NCBI GenBank assembly: GCA_001986395.2
Contig: MQVO02000051.1
Span: 62,001-126,000, forward strand
Direction of reading: 5' to 3'
Origin: Irpex lacteus
Lineage: Eukaryota > Basidiomycota > Agaricomycetes > Polyporales > Irpicaceae
Length of the DNA: 64,000 nucleotides
Positions 10,245 through 23,596 of the stretch are shown here, in pieces. Both the position numbers and the translations under genes were made by a program. The notes beneath the pieces are model-generated. The model was given only the letters and a program-made list of their open reading frames with translations, was not told where the DNA came from and made no database searches. Positions within the stretch are counted from its first letter, which is position 1; every line of letters starts with the position of its first letter.

Positions 10245-13156
10245 ATGAGTCCTTCAGCAGTGGTCGAGGACAGTGAGAAGCGTAGCGTGGATATTCCCGA
10301 ACCCGGTGGAAAGCCTCTACCAGATACTTCTACCCCGGATGAAAAGGAGCCTCCAGCCCGCCCCACAGGTCGCAGTGCACCCCCAGTGACTTCCAAGGAT
10401 ACCTTGAAGGACACCCCGCCTCCTGTGAATAAAGACAATGCCTCCTCGCCGAATCAGCCTTATTCCAGCGGACTACAGCATATGGTCGGTACTGGGTGGT
10501 CAGCAATGGCCCGCATTGTTCGTGAAGTGGACGAGCAAAAGATCCAAGGATACAAGGAAGACATAGATTCCATCCTAGTATTCGTACGTTTATCTTAGAA
10601 ATCTTGTAAGTCCATCGCTCACCGTATGCATAGGCCGGTCTCTTCTCGGCTGTGATGACTGCGTTTCTCGTTGAATCGTATCATAACCTCAGCCAGGATC
10701 CAACACAAGTCATGATTTTTCTCATGCAGCAGGTCGCATCCCAGACGCATTCCTACACCTTCAATGGAGCATTTCTGAACTCTACGGCACCCCCATTCGC
10801 GCCAAATCTACCTGACTTCCAGCCCACTGTAAACGCCATTCGAGTGAATGTGCTCTGGTTTGCGAGCTTGACGCTCAGTCTTGTGAGCGCGTCTTTCTCC
10901 ATCTTGGTCAAGCAGTGGCTACGCGAGTACCTAGCCGGAGAATACACTTCACCTCAGGCACGTCTTCGAATCCGACACTTTCGCAATCCTGGCCTAGAGC
11001 ATTGGAAGGTCTTCGAAATCGCCGCAGTGATTCCCCTGCTACTACAACTTTCGCTGGCACTGTTCCTCATTGGACTGTGCTTCTTTACCCTCGACGTCCA
11101 TAATTCCGTTGGTTACACTACACTCCCTCTTGTGGCCGGGTGGGCTTTCCTCTTCATCGCAGCATCCTTCGCTCCAGCCCTTTCTCCACGATGTCCCTAC
11201 AAGCTGACGCTTCTAAAAGCTGTGATGAGGACCGTACGCAAGTACATCTTCCGCGCAGTCCTATGGGCGAAGGATGTGTCCCACCGTGCTGCGGAGCCTC
11301 TCACGCAAATTCCGGACAAATGGTCCTACAAGAACCTGGCGTATGATGAAGAAGTCGCTGTCTTAACTGATAGCAACGACATCGACATCCTGGTGTCAGT
11401 GGATTCCATCCAGTCTGACGAGCAGCTGCTCTCTGTTATGTGGGGCGCCGTGCAGCAGACTCAGCTCGGTCCTGCCGAATCATTCACGTTCGTAATGCAG
11501 ATACTTGCCCATCGGATGCAGCGCGATATCACCTCCCTCCTCTCGTCCCCTACGTACCTCGATCTCAGGCGACTCCCTAAACAAACTATTACGGCGGTCA
11601 TGCTCATGATAAGTGATCTTCTTAGGGCTGAGATAAATTACCAGTCACCAACAAATACGCAAAGTTTGATCGAATGGTCCCCATGGATGAAGGATTGCAT
11701 CTTTATTCTCTTATCCGAGACTGGTGGCCCGCTCCCTCCAGCAGCCGATGACACGCTCTCGCTTCTCTTGGTCTTCCAAAATCGGTACAGGCCGCTGTTC
11801 AATATCATCAGGACACGCATTCCAGACACGGACACGCTTCCGCACGTCCTCGACAGGCTGCGTGGTGCGTTTATGCAACAGAACAGCTCGATGCTCTATG
11901 GACTCTATAGCATATTCGAGCACTACTTCTGCACCAATCACGCTACCGATGTCAGTATGCACAGGAGGTTATCCGACCTTGTCAAGGACCACCCAGAGAT
12001 TACACACATCCATATACGACCTCTCGTCGAGATCACTGTCTCGTCACTTTTGGGACAAATGCGAGTCGAGATGTACTGGCATCCTTGGCTGATCGAGCGT
12101 ATAATGCACGTCCTAGAAATGCCCAGCCACCCAAGTTACCGTTCTACAGTCGTGAAGCTTATGCAAAGTATGCTTCTGCTGTATGGAGCGGTTCCTCTCT
12201 GTTGCCGTTTCCCTATGGGCCTCAACTGGAGGAAGGAATATAGAGGGTATGCACAAGAGCTATTTATTGAGGCAGTGGTGGATGTCAGTGTCTCAGGTAT
12301 GCCACCAGGGCTCGATACTGTTTGTTGTACTGATACGCCATTATTATTAGAGTGTTACTCCATTATCTACAACGTCACTCGTTCCCTGAGCTGGCAGTGG
12401 AAGCAACAGCTAGATGCGAATGACAATGGCTGGGCAAGAGTTACACGCATGGACCCTCTCGAAACCAGCTACATGGTTATCCGGGCACTTAAGCAGGCAA
12501 CGGAAGCTAAGAAGACAACTCTGGAGAAGCACTGGATTATTGTACGCGACACGCTCGAGGTCCTCGAAGGAGGGCTCAAGAGAGTAGCAGACATGCATAT
12601 TCCGGACCACCCAGATATTGCTAGACGATGTCTACAACTCATCGATACACTCGACAGGACGCGACAGCCCCTCAAAGAAGGTTCAGACGAAAACGCGTTT
12701 TGTGCCTGGGCACGTCGGTTCCGCTTAGATAGGACCTGGTTCCCTGACGTTTTCGTCAAATCATTAGCCTTGTTCCTTCCCGCTGGGGAAGAACCGACTA
12801 GTTATCGTCTTCGTCGTCTACGTTTTCTGGATTTGCAGCGCACGAGTGACGTTGATGTCGAAAGGATCGATAGGTCTGTCGTCGACTCTCCCGGGAGCGT
12901 AGCAATTTCTCGATCGGCTTCTCCAGCCTCATCCGACCTATCCCATTTATCGGTTCCGGCCAACTCCAACGAAACACGCGACGATTCTTCTGAAATCCTT
13001 TCTCCTGCAGCTCGAGATAGTACCGAGCAATTAACACCAAGGGGAAATCGATTCGCCATGTCAAGAACGTCTGCAGACCCCGACGAGATTGCACAACATC
13101 CGGACAACGATAGCTTCGTAATAAGTCGCCCTTACTATACATTGATTGGGGATTAA
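10245..13156 (+). CDS. DUF6535 domain membrane protein
   Basis: Two exons, 10245-10583 and 10634-13156, joined in phase 0 by a 50-nt intron. They give a 953-aa protein. The N-terminal 80 residues are Pro/Ser-rich. The family signature follows: GWSAMARIVREVDEQKIQGYKEDIDSIL is split over the domain start, then AGLFSAVMTAFLVESY spans the first membrane helix at the exon joint. Three more helices follow (around NVLWFASLTLSLVSASF, IPLLLQLSLALFLIGLCFF and LPLVAGWAFLFIAASF), with the conserved VKQWLREYL between them. The long C-terminal part is helical and soluble-looking, ending in a Ser-rich tail. DUF6535 is abundant in Agaricomycetes and its function is not established. The start is the first Met in frame. 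Confidence 0.85.
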
Positions 13157-13565
13157 ACGTGGGTGTTTGCGATGTATATGCCGTTTGTCAAACATTGTAC
13201 GTTGCAGCACTAATGACTTTCATGTAATGTACCGAACCCAATAGATTGTGCATATCATCGTAATGAGGAGATTCCGAAAAAATACAAGCAACCTCTATCC
13301 TGCCAAGACGGCGACTACCAGTAAACTAGCTACAGGACGTGAGATATTCGTAAGAGATAATGAGCTGTATACAAAATGGCCGAAGCGGGATGAAGGTGGG
13401 TGAGCGGGTATAGCACTGCACGATGCAATTGTCGTCGGCAGGTGGGTGGTGAAGTGGGACAAATACGGAAGGGGTAGATGTAAGAAGCACACAAAGTCCA
13501 ATGATACAAATCGGTCATTACTTCGTGATGGGGGCATGATGACTCGTTTGTATGTCAAAGGTTTC
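13157..13565. other. Convergent 3' intergenic region
   Basis: About 410 bases lie between the stop codons of two converging genes. I see nothing else in it. Confidence 0.5.
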
Positions 13566-16500
13566 TTAGACAGTGCCGAAGCTCGTCACGGCCATGCAGC
13601 CAAGCCAGGCCATCTCGACGGCAGCCCGACCGATAGGGGTAAGGACTGCTTCCTCAGAATCAGGGATGACCTCGTCGGGGATCTGCATTGCCGCAGGTGT
13701 TTCCGTGGGCATGCACAAACCGAGCTTGGAGAGACCGTCAGGATCGAATTTCATGCCCGAGTTGCGGCTTGTGCAGTGGCAGATGACGACCTCATCAAGA
13801 CGTTGCTCGCGGATAGAGGGCGAAGGGAGGTAACGCATGGCCTCCGCCATGGATCCGGTGACAGTGAGTCCAAACGACGGCACGCGCACACCTGTACCTC
13901 GCAGATCATCGTATGAGACCAGACGGGCATTGACACGGAAGCTACGGAGGAGGAAGAGGGGAAGATCGACTGAAGATCCAGAGGTAGTAGACGACGGAGC
14001 TTTCGAGCTCCTCGAACGTTTCTTATTTTGGTCACCATTCCGTCGCTCCTTTTCTTCAAACGGAACATAGTACACCAGCAGGTACTGCCTGTCCTCAACG
14101 CGCAGCTGAGGCACATTCGGTTCCTCCTTCGATTTGGGAGACGCAGGATACGATTCTCCAGGCCAGAGCGGTAGAAGCATGTACAACGAGTCCTTCGGCA
14201 CCTTCTCCAGGATAGAGCTAGGCGCACGTTCGCGACGATCCTGGCGTTGTTTACCCTTATGGTTTTTGCTCCGTCCTGCAGACTTCGAGTTGGTCGGGAG
14301 TAGCCCGACGTCCTGGAACGACTCGTTCAAATTCTGGATGACACGCTGAGACTCCTCTTGTTTCGACCGAGGAGCAAGCACCACCCATGGAGGGATGTAG
14401 TTGCCTTCGCGCTGACCAGGTGAGGAACCCGAGCCATGAGAAATATTTCTCTGAGGCCCGAAGAGTTTTCGCAAGGCAGACAGTTTCGAGCTGGGCTGTG
14501 GGTCTTCGGCATGACGTTGCGCGGCACGCACACGCAAGGTTTCGAAGTAGCTCGAGTCGACGGTGGCGAAGGCCTCGGCGTGCGAAGTACGAGGAGGCGA
14601 GTCGCTGTCATCACTATCGACAGAATCGAAACGAGAGTGGCTATCCTGACTGAACACGGTGGAAGAGCGCGTCTTGATCGAGGAGCTGGGGCCAGCACTG
14701 GCAGAGTAGTCACTGCCACTAGCAGCCTCCATTGCAGCGGTTGCCGAGGACGACGATGTTGCACCATCTATGCTCTCTTTCTGATGCGGAGGCGGTGGCG
14801 AGACACTGTCGCGGGCCATTTCCACGGATGATGGTCCAGGTCGACGAAGGCTGGCATCACTGTGCCCAGGTGTAGATGGACGGCTATGAGTAGAAACGCG
14901 CGATGAGGTGCCAACCATCGTCGCCCCATCGTATCTGCCACTGGAGTCTTCAAGCAGTCCATGCGAGTTCAGCTTGCTCGTGGTATGGGTACTGGTATAC
15001 GCCTCCTGGACTTTCTTGTTAGCGAGCAGGATGGCGCCATTACGGTCGAAAGGTGTCCGATCTTTGCGTGTATGAGGAGGTAGTACGCTGTTATGCCTGA
15101 AGACCGAGAAAGCGACCACCTTCGAGTGTTTGTGGACCACAGCGTGAGGACCTCCGCGACTGCCGCCCTTCAAATATGGGTCAGGGATATGTCGTACGTG
15201 CAATCGCTGTTGAGGTCCTTTGTCCTTAGACCTTGTCTCCGCTAGAAGGAAGGCTTGAACTCAATGTAGCGATAATACCGTGAAATCTACTTACAAGCTA
15301 TCCTCAGACGATCAACCTTATACCGCCCAACAAATTCCTGCCGCCACATCTCCTGCGTCTGCGGGGCCATAGTATGCGAAGTCGGTATATTCGGTGTCTG
15401 AGGAGCACTCGAAGCAAGTTGCATCCGATGTGGTCCGCGCCCGTCCGCCGATTCCTTCTTGAAACTCCATCGTTCCTCTCTCACATTATAATCAGGATCC
15501 CACGCGCGTATTTGTCTCGTAAACGCATCTTCGCTACTGCCGATGGTAACAGTGCTCGGCCGCCGTCCGCTCCTGAACAGCTCCGTGTCCCAAGCCTGGG
15601 CCAGGGAATGTGGATCACCGCTCGCCCGGCGACCCGCTGCATTACCCTGCATATACGACGCCGAGCCAGAAGACCAGGACTTGCGGGAGTCAACGCCTGA
15701 GAGGATGTAATCCAGGTCATACGGGCCGTATTGGAACTCGTTTATGGCGGCATCTTCTGGTATCGAGGCGCCTTCTTGTCCGTCGACAGGCATACTCCCA
15801 CTGCGAGGAGATTGCATGGGCTCCGGAGATGCAGTTGGAAGATTCTCTTCGCTTCGACTACCTCGAGCCGCGACGACGGTCATGGTACTATCTTCTCGGT
15901 CCCGACCAGATGTCACTGTGCGAGGGCTGAGTGCTTCCCATGGCATACTTCCCCGTCTGCTGGAAGCCAGCGATGGCAAAGGTCGATCACCATCATCGTA
16001 CCCTTCTTCGTCTTCATGTCTGAAAGTTACTGGAGATACTGAGACACCCTCATCCTCTTCATCATCTCCGCCTTGCGATCGGGGCTGCCCGTCACTAGGA
16101 GGCCGCCAGTAGCCAAAGTGGTCAAAGCTTCCAGGGCCAAACGTTCGTTGAGACGCAGCATCGGATACTGGCGGGTCCAAAGATGTACTGCTGTGGTGAT
16201 CATTGGACACGTCTAACTCAACGTCCGTATCGAACTCTGCTGCCTCACCGTCTTCGCCCTCCGGTTCAGAGGATTCAAGTTCACTCTCATGACTCGATCG
16301 ACTGGTCGGCGATGCGTCATTATCAGCGTGTGAGGATGAGGCGGGAGGAGTAGTAGCTGTAGCGATGGCAGCCAAGGAATTCGTGGGCAATGATGGCCGT
16401 CGTGTACCGTCGTCAATAGCACGCATCTTCGACCGTGCTTTACCTCGAGCATCGTCGTCCTCGTCTTCGTATTCATCGTCTCCTTCAGCCGGATCGCTCA

Positions 16501-17322
16501 CCTTGCTGGAGTACGACTTGCGCCTACCACCAGAGGCGCCCGAAATTGATGGACGGGGTGTACGATCCGCGCTTCCAGAGCCGGAAACTCGGGTAAGGGG
16601 ACTGATCATGTCAGAGCTGTCTGACATTTGAGCAGGAGAGACTTTAGCAGCGCCGAATGTAAATGTCGATAAACCGGAATATATGTCGTCGCCTCCATAC
16701 GGTCCTGGGTCGGATAGTGACTGCACAGGCTGTGGAGGAAGACCAGAGGGAGGAACATTCTGCGATGGAGACGGGATACTTGGAACAGAGGGACGGCGGT
16801 TAGAGGTTATGGACGGAGTGTTACTCGGTCGCCTCTGCGTGGGCCGCGGTGGATAAGGCAACGACCTGAGTGTATTGCTACTTCAGGTGAGTGAATATCC
16901 GGCATTCAAAAGTTGTCGAATCGTGAGCAAGCAACGTACTGGCTGGGAATAGAGCGTTTCCGTAAAGACAGTATATTCGACTCATCATCGTCAAGCGGCC
17001 GTGCCAGGATCTGCCGACCAATATTGGCACGGGCGACGTCTCCATCGCGGGATGAGTCCAGTCGCTGGGAGCGGTCTGAGCGGGAGGCTGTGTGGGTAGA
17101 GGTAGATGGCATTTGGTCGTCAAGGGAAGAGGTAGAGGCCAGTTGTGGGTCGAGCGGTGCTAGGGGAGCTCTCCGTTGTGCAGACGAGCTAGCTGAAGAT
17201 GCTGAGGCGACCAGAGAGACCAGGTTGATGCTGGGAATAGAGGTGCGTTTGTAGGCTATGTGCGAAGGCTTGTTAGATGCAGCTGATGTGTCCGGTGGTC
17301 TCTCGCGTTTTGATAGAAACAT
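13566..17322 (-). CDS. Large Ser-rich protein of unknown function
   Basis: Three exons, 17322-16940, 16865-15295 and 15241-13566, join with consistent phases into a 1,209-aa protein. Most of the sequence is disordered, rich in Ser, Pro, Asp and Glu. Two parts look folded: a middle segment around AWDTELFRSGRRPSTVTIG to YNVREERWSFKKE and on to VGRYKVDRLRIA, and a C-terminal segment of about 200 residues with LYMLLPLWPGES, QYLLVYYVPF, FLLRSFRVNARLVSYDDL and DEVVICHCTSRNSGMKFDP. I do not recognise the family, but the two structured blocks suggest a conserved scaffold or regulator. The ATG at 17322 is the first in the opening exon. Confidence 0.75.
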
Positions 17323-19111
17323 CGAGGGCTGCCTGGCGAGTGTGTTGCCTGAGCCGTAGAAGTCTGATGAGGGCGAAACAGGGTGAGTGGGGGTGATCTC
17401 TGACGACGAGCAGGACGCTTCTGACGACGCCGAGAGGTGTGTGTGTGCCGTTGTCGTCGCGGTCGACGTTCAAGGAGAAAACAAGAGCATGCTTGTCGAG
17501 GAAATAGCTTTGTTGCGGACGGTCGTCTAGTGCGATGCCCTCCAGCCGTGTGACATTCCCCGTCACATTTCGTCACGGCAATGCCCACATCGAGGACAAG
17601 GACATCGCCACGTGGATCTGAAACCAGATCACCCAGATCAGAGCGCCTAACTGGCCATCCCGTCGTTATGCGCCTCCTGTCGCGCACGTTCGTCGTCGAA
17701 TATATATATGAGGTCTGGTAAGTATCCTTCTCTTGGCCAAGTTCCTGTACTGAAAGCTTTGACACTGACAGATACCAGCACTAGTACTGGTCACATATCC
17801 CGCAAATTCCGTCGTTTGTGCCCGGGCCAAGATTGCACTGGCTTGGCAATTTTACCTTGTGCAAAATGCTCGCTAGCCGCGATTTTTGACTTCACATTTC
17901 ACTCCAGGGTCTGGTTTTCTCATTTCCCGCTGTCCGGTGACTGTCTCCGCGGTGACATCGGGGCGATAGATCCATATCTTCATACAGACTCAAAATGAAG
18001 GTCAATTATGACTTCGTCTTTCCCGCGACTTTTTGTCATTGACAGCTAGGCGTCTAACTCTAAGCCACGATACTCGCTCTTCTCGTGGTTCCTGGACACA
18101 AACACTCATCCTCTCAGACAGATTGCCACCGTATGTATCGCAGTTTGTTCTCAGCGACACGCTCGACTAGTATCATAGTAGTGACTCCGGTCTTCATGGA
18201 ACTCAAACGCTAATCTGAGTCATGCTTGGAAATACCGCCATTTTGCGAGTGACTGCCGCCCGACGCGACTCTTTACGAGAAAACACTGCAGTAGGGCTTA
18301 GTCCGATGTTTCAGAGTACGTCTCAGCCCCACTCATTCTCTGATATCCTGTTTGAAGGTCTGAAGTTTTGCAGTGCCGCTCGCCATCGTCTTTGTGATTA
18401 GGGCTCAGTTACTTATGTTTTAACTGCAGTTTGTCTCTTTCTCTGGCCAATCTAATTAGAACACTCACATAAATAGTGAGTTCAAACTTATAGTGACATC
18501 GCCACCTCTTCCACCGAACCAGTCTTTGTAGGATTATTGTCAAGGGAGAGCAGATCTCTTCCCTCCAACGCGAATTGTACCGTTCGTTTGGTCTGCCACT
18601 CATTCCAATGCATCAGAATGACAGCCCGACTTGTTCGTATACGATGAGAAAGACGGACGATGATGCTACAGTACGTCGAACTCCCCCCCAGCGGCCAAGC
18701 TTCACGCCGAAACGGGACGTCGCATCAAGGCGCAATACTACTCCATAAGGTAAGTTAACTATTCTAGGACAGAGCTGAGCTTCAACTCAACGTCTTCTCG
18801 AGCTGACCTTGAAATCTCGAGGGGATGAGGGCCAAATCGAGACGTTGAGTGATTCTATTCTCCGAAAAAGGTTATGTACTTACTCTTTTTAGTAACCAGG
18901 TTGGAGCAAAGACATACAAACAGTTAAACAGTCTCGATCGAAACGAGAGGTTTATAAACCCGCCGAACTCGAACCATCCCCCAGCACACAACTTGAACCA
19001 CAACCACTTTCTTCCCACCTTTCGAATTCCCCCCAGAACTCGAACCTCTCGTCATCGACGTCTCTTGCCTTCATCATCGTCCCTTTCACAGAACGAGCAA
19101 AGTATCCCATC
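17323..19111. other. Divergent intergenic region, 1.8 kb
   Basis: No gene is supported. It should hold the promoters of the flanking divergent genes. A TATA-like element lies near its right end, and a 10-11-bp inverted repeat (ACTCAACGTCT at 18785-18795, its inverse at 18840-18850) lies about 300 bases before the plus-strand gene. Confidence 0.45.
18951..18958 (+). promoter_or_regulatory. TATA-like element (TTTATAAA)
   Basis: About 155 bases before the ATG at 19112. The assignment rests on motif and position only. Confidence 0.35.
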
Positions 19112-21204
19112 ATGGTCTTCCTTGGCACGTTCTTAGCTGTTGTCTCGATGCTGTTCAACATAGTCGTCAAACTCCCCCTTCCTCTCCCCGTCTCTTATCG
19201 CTTCGCTCTCTCTGGTCTTGAGACCGCCATCTGCGGACCCCCGCCACTGTTACCGTACCTTCAGCTCGTATGTGGTACTACTGTCGACGCCCCTCAGCTC
19301 CCTGCGGCCGTCGCGCCCTCCGTCGCCCTCAACACTGGTCTCTTTGGCGCCTCAGTCTTCGACCTGACTGTCACTGGTTGCCTCGTCAACTGCACTCTTG
19401 TCGACGAGCCTGCCCCGGTCTATTTCGGTCCTCACCTCCCACCACCTGGCCCTCTCATCGTCGCTCCCAAGTTTGAGCTCTTGGCACCACCCACTCCGAG
19501 GTCGGCTCCCTTCTGCCCACCATGGGATCGCCCTTTCATGTTCTCCGACTTGCTCACCCTCAGGAACCTGGTCTATCTTGGTATCGCACTGGTCTTCGTC
19601 TACACTCTCTGGCGCGGCGCCTCTGGTCTTCTGGCACTCAAGCGCCGTCTTGTAACTCTGGTTGCTGACGTCGTCGCCCGCTCGTTCTACGCTCAGCCGA
19701 CTCCAACGCCTCAGGCTCCCATCGCTACTTACGGGCTCTCTAAATTCGAGGACTTGTCCGTTCACATCCCATCGCTCGCTAGTCTCGGCTCATTGTCCGA
19801 CAACGACCTGTCTAATGATTTCTCAAACCCCTTCGAGGGTGGCACCCCTGCACAGTGGGTGGACTTTGCCTTCCCCCCAACGCAAATTGAGGAAGAAGTC
19901 GCCGCTGCTGCACCAGCTGTTGAGGCTTCTACAGATGAGGACTCCGCTTCAGTTGCCTCCACAGATGACGATGGTGAGCATTATCCTTGACTGTCTGTTG
20001 TATCTGCTTAATCATGTTTGTAACAGAATCTGCCGCTATCGATGAGGAGCCCCTACCACTTCCGGCCACATCGTCGCCTTCGGTTCCCGTCGTCTCTGAT
20101 GATGAGCCCCAAGCTGAAGTTGTAGACTGTGAGTACTCCCTCACTGATCGACGATGTCGTGCTTATTCTTTGCTATTAGTGTCCGCCACAGTTGACGATA
20201 CCCTCGACGAGTCTCACCCAACTCAGGATGCGGCGACCAGCGACGATGGTAAGTACTATGCATCGCTGCCTGATACAATTACTAACATGCATTATAGTAG
20301 AGCTGGCACCTCCCTCATTGTTGCCTTCAGCTGTCGTCATCCCTGACGACGTGCTCGTAGTTGAGTTTGAACACTGTGAGTTTCCTTTCTGTAATTCAGT
20401 AACATGACGACTTACTCTCTATCGATAGCGTCGGCATTGCTTGAGCAGGCCGAGCTCCCGCAGCGTTCGGCATCACCTGCAGAAGAGTCGAGCGCCGTGG
20501 TGGGCTCCATCGTCGACGAGCCTATTGGCCCTCAAGCCGTCGTACCCGCAACGGAATTCCCCGTCACTTCGTCGTCTGCTGCACCCGCTACGGGCGACGA
20601 AGAGCCTGTCAAGCCGAAGAGGCCGACTCGTAGCGGGAGGAAATGCAAGGCCCTCAGAAGACAACGCGAACGAGAGGCCGAAGCTGCTGCCGCAGCCGCT
20701 AACCCAGAACTACCTCAACTCGAGGCTGTCTCTGAGGAGCCCGTCACTGTTGAGCCCGATGTCGTCGAGGAGCCGCTCACAAGAGAAGAGCGCAGAAGGC
20801 AACGTAAACTCAGGGCACGCGCTGCAGCGCAGGAAGCCAGTTCATCGTCGGCAGCCCCAGAACCCGAGGGACCTGTCTTCACTGACGACGACTTCCCACC
20901 ACTTCCGGTCGAGCCTGTCATGCCCAAGCCTCTGGAGCATCGGATGTCTTATGCGCTCGTCACTGCTGTTTCGCGCCCCTCTGCAATGGCGGTCGTTCAT
21001 ACCTATCGGTCCTCATCGCCTACGCTTCCTGTTCAGGTCGACGCGCATCTGGATCCCGAGCCCCCCCGCTTCAAGTGGATAGCAGCAAGCCGTCAATACG
21101 AGGATCTGCCCAAGGACTCGATATGGGCGAACTGGACTATGGATCTCGAGGATATGGCGACGTTCAGGTATGCGAGGAAGACGAGACGGAAGAAGAAAGA
21201 CTAG
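19112..21204 (+). CDS. Membrane-anchored Pro/Glu-rich protein, unknown
   Basis: Five exons (19112-19973, 20027-20128, 20180-20248, 20298-20375 and 20429-21204) give a 628-aa protein. All four junctions are phase 1, so the three middle exons (102, 69 and 78 nt) are each removable without a frameshift. The N-terminus has a hydrophobic signal-anchor-like helix (FLGTFLAVVSMLFNIVV). A Pro- and Cys-containing segment follows, then a second helix near residue 150 (LVYLGIALVFVYTLW). The rest is an acidic region, then a basic coiled stretch (RRQRKLRARAAAQEA) and a basic end (RKTRRKKKD). I recognise no domain. One reading is a double-pass membrane protein with a long cytosolic tail. Confidence 0.7.
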
Positions 21205-21816
21205 TTGGATGCTACATGGGTTCGAGTGCTACTAGCGAGCTTGCTCGCTTCTACCTCGAACTCGTCCCTCTACTCAATCCTTTCGACCGTTATCGCTCTT
21301 TGCTGCCTTTTCTCTCGCTTTCCTTACAAATCCTTATGTTCGTTTGCTTCACGAGTTCTTCGCTCCTCTCACGGCTTTCGCTTCTTTATCCTAGGCTCTT
21401 CTCTCTAGTGTCGTCATTATTCTACAGCCATCATCACTATCGACCATTTCTCGCATTTGGTACCGGACTTGTATTACTCGGATTTGTACGGACTTGGACG
21501 TATTCTTTTTCTCTTTTTCTATTCTCTCTCGATCGCAGCATGGACTTGTGAATATATATAACGACTTCGGATCCGGATCTCTGATACAAGTAGAATATTG
21601 GCAACGTGAAATATACATTTCTTGAACCCAAATTTGCTCAACACCGATCGGCGAGTGCATATGTAAAGTACCTAAGGCTATCATAACGCATTCAAAGGAG
21701 TAAGACAGTATATGGAGACTCTCTGCAGTTTAACGTCCAACGTGCTACCGAAAAGCGCTATCAGTATGTATCCAGTGCCAGTGTGCATATCGGGTAAGCA
21801 GTACATGCTACGATAG
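21205..21816. other. Convergent intergenic region, 0.6 kb
   Basis: Lies between the stop of the membrane-anchored protein gene and the stop of the first F-box-like paralogue. It is T/C-rich on the plus strand near 21240-21540. No coding signal is seen. Confidence 0.45.
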
Positions 21817-23260
21817 CTATGCGAATATGGATACGAACCTATCGTCCGAGGTGACTTCAGGAAAGACCAGAACGTCTTTGTCTGACAGACGGGGAAAGTA
21901 GCTCCTGAGCAACTCCTGTTCATCGGCTGTACAAGACGCTTCATTGAAAGTATGATCAACAGTTGTCAGTTCTATCCTCTCCAACCCTTCATCGACTAAG
22001 CGATCCAGCAGCGGTCGAAACTCCTCCCAGAAGTCCCACGCCGGGGTCTGTGGCACAGGCGGACGATCGTGCATGAGTAGCAGAGTTATTTTGAGTGTTT
22101 TGACAGAGGGTGGCAGTGTTTGTAAAGCAACTCGTTGAGTAGCCTTCAGCCTGTGGATACCGAGGAGGGGCGGCGTTCCAGGATCGTCTCCTGGCGCCAT
22201 ATATTGCTCCCTTTCATTCGGAATGGCAATTGCGATGGTTACGTCGCACAAGTTCACGGACGAGTTGAAGGAAATGGGAGTAAGGTTGCTCGGGAATTCC
22301 TCTGAGCCAATATTAACAAGGCCAGCCAAAGAACAAGGAATAGCAGTGATACACGTACCGTCCGCCCAGTGGGCAGTAGAAGCATCTACCAAATAAACTT
22401 CGCCGAACGTGAGGAACTTCAAAGCAGGACCAATATGTGCGAGTAGCCGAGTCAGGTAATGTGTATCGCAGGTGCGGAATCCGCTGAAATGAAGGGCACG
22501 AAGACCATGCGTTGGTATATACTTCAGGACACCAAAGGGAACTTCGGGGGATATGCAGCGGATGACTGTCACCGCCTGCACGGGGTGGACAGGCAATGCC
22601 GTCAGCCAGGTCGTCTCCTGCCATTGGAATAAACCTGAGAGCTAGATGTCTGATTTCGCCGAACAAGGCGCAGAGGGAGTATAGCCGTGACGTGGTAATC
22701 CAACCTGCATACCCAATGGCTTCCTTGAAGTCGATGACAAGCTCTTGTAAGCTGGGCAAGATAGGACGTAGATCACTTGGATCCGTGTCAATGACTACTC
22801 CCATGAGGCTCATGTGCTGAAGATGCTTCAAAGGTTGGAGGATTTCAGCAAATGTTCCATAGGAGATGGATTTGGTTCCGGAGTTGTTCAACTGGGGATG
22901 GTCTACGCGTAATGATAACCTGCGAATGCATGAAGGAACAGCACGACTCTGGGAGAGGTAGGACACGATTTCTGATATGGATTTGACATAGCGATAGAAA
23001 GATCGCTTTCTTCGCTTCTCAGCATCAAAGTAGCTCTCTTTGCCGGTTTTGGCGTATAGGCGTTGAACGAGGACAAAGGTGACAGAGCTAAAGAGGTAGG
23101 GGTATGATATGTGTTTGAAGTCTTTGGAGACTAACGCGCAGGCTTCAAGCGTGCTTCGCCAGCTGTCGTTTGGTGGTAGCGCGTTCACCTCGGAGAGTAT
23201 ATGCTGAAAGAGCTCAACAGGGAGCCGCCTCGAAGCCGTGTTAACACTCGCGGTATTCAT
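21817..23260 (-). pseudogene. F-box-like paralogue A, frameshifted
   Basis: The first of three tandem paralogues. It keeps the two-exon plan of copy B, with an intron at 22358-22302 and exon 2 at 22301-21817. The N-terminus resembles an F-box (LPVELFQHILSEV, then ACALVSKDFKHISYPYLF). Compared with B, exon 1 has one extra C in the run CCACCCC near 22585, after the codons for GIAC. The frame breaks there and is restored only by reading another frame, which continues with strong similarity (IPTHGLRALHFSGF, LPPSVKTLKITLL). It is either a young pseudogene or an assembly error in a homopolymer. The rest of the copy is intact, which favours recent inactivation or an error. If functional, it would serve as an SCF-type adaptor. 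Confidence 0.75.
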
Positions 23261-23596
23261 GATTTCCGCAGTTGGGTCTCAATCTGCTGCGTGCATCGTC
23301 AGTTCTTGTTTATGGTCGTCAGATACGAGACGGATTACTCAACGTGATTTATGAGCTGTGTACAAGCAGAGACTGGTGTGAGATAGAGTCGCCACAGCTG
23401 TGATTGAGTCTGTCAGCGTGCAGACTCGAGCTCGGTGATTACGTGATTACGGTACGAGTACAAGAAAGTTATGGTTACTACTATGGGCGCTGATACTCTT
23501 GGTCGCAAAGGGTTTCACTGCATAAACAAAGTCCGATATACACTACCGTACATTTCAAACTGATATTCATGAGGCCATGTACTAATAAACACGATT
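23261..23596. other. Spacer between F-box-like paralogues A and B
   Basis: 336 bases with no coding signal. It should contain the promoter of copy A. Confidence 0.5.

Noticed and set aside
20441..21082. A 213-codon plus-strand open frame
   Set aside because: It lies within the last exon of the membrane-anchored gene in a different frame, and the main frame has better coding character and splice support.
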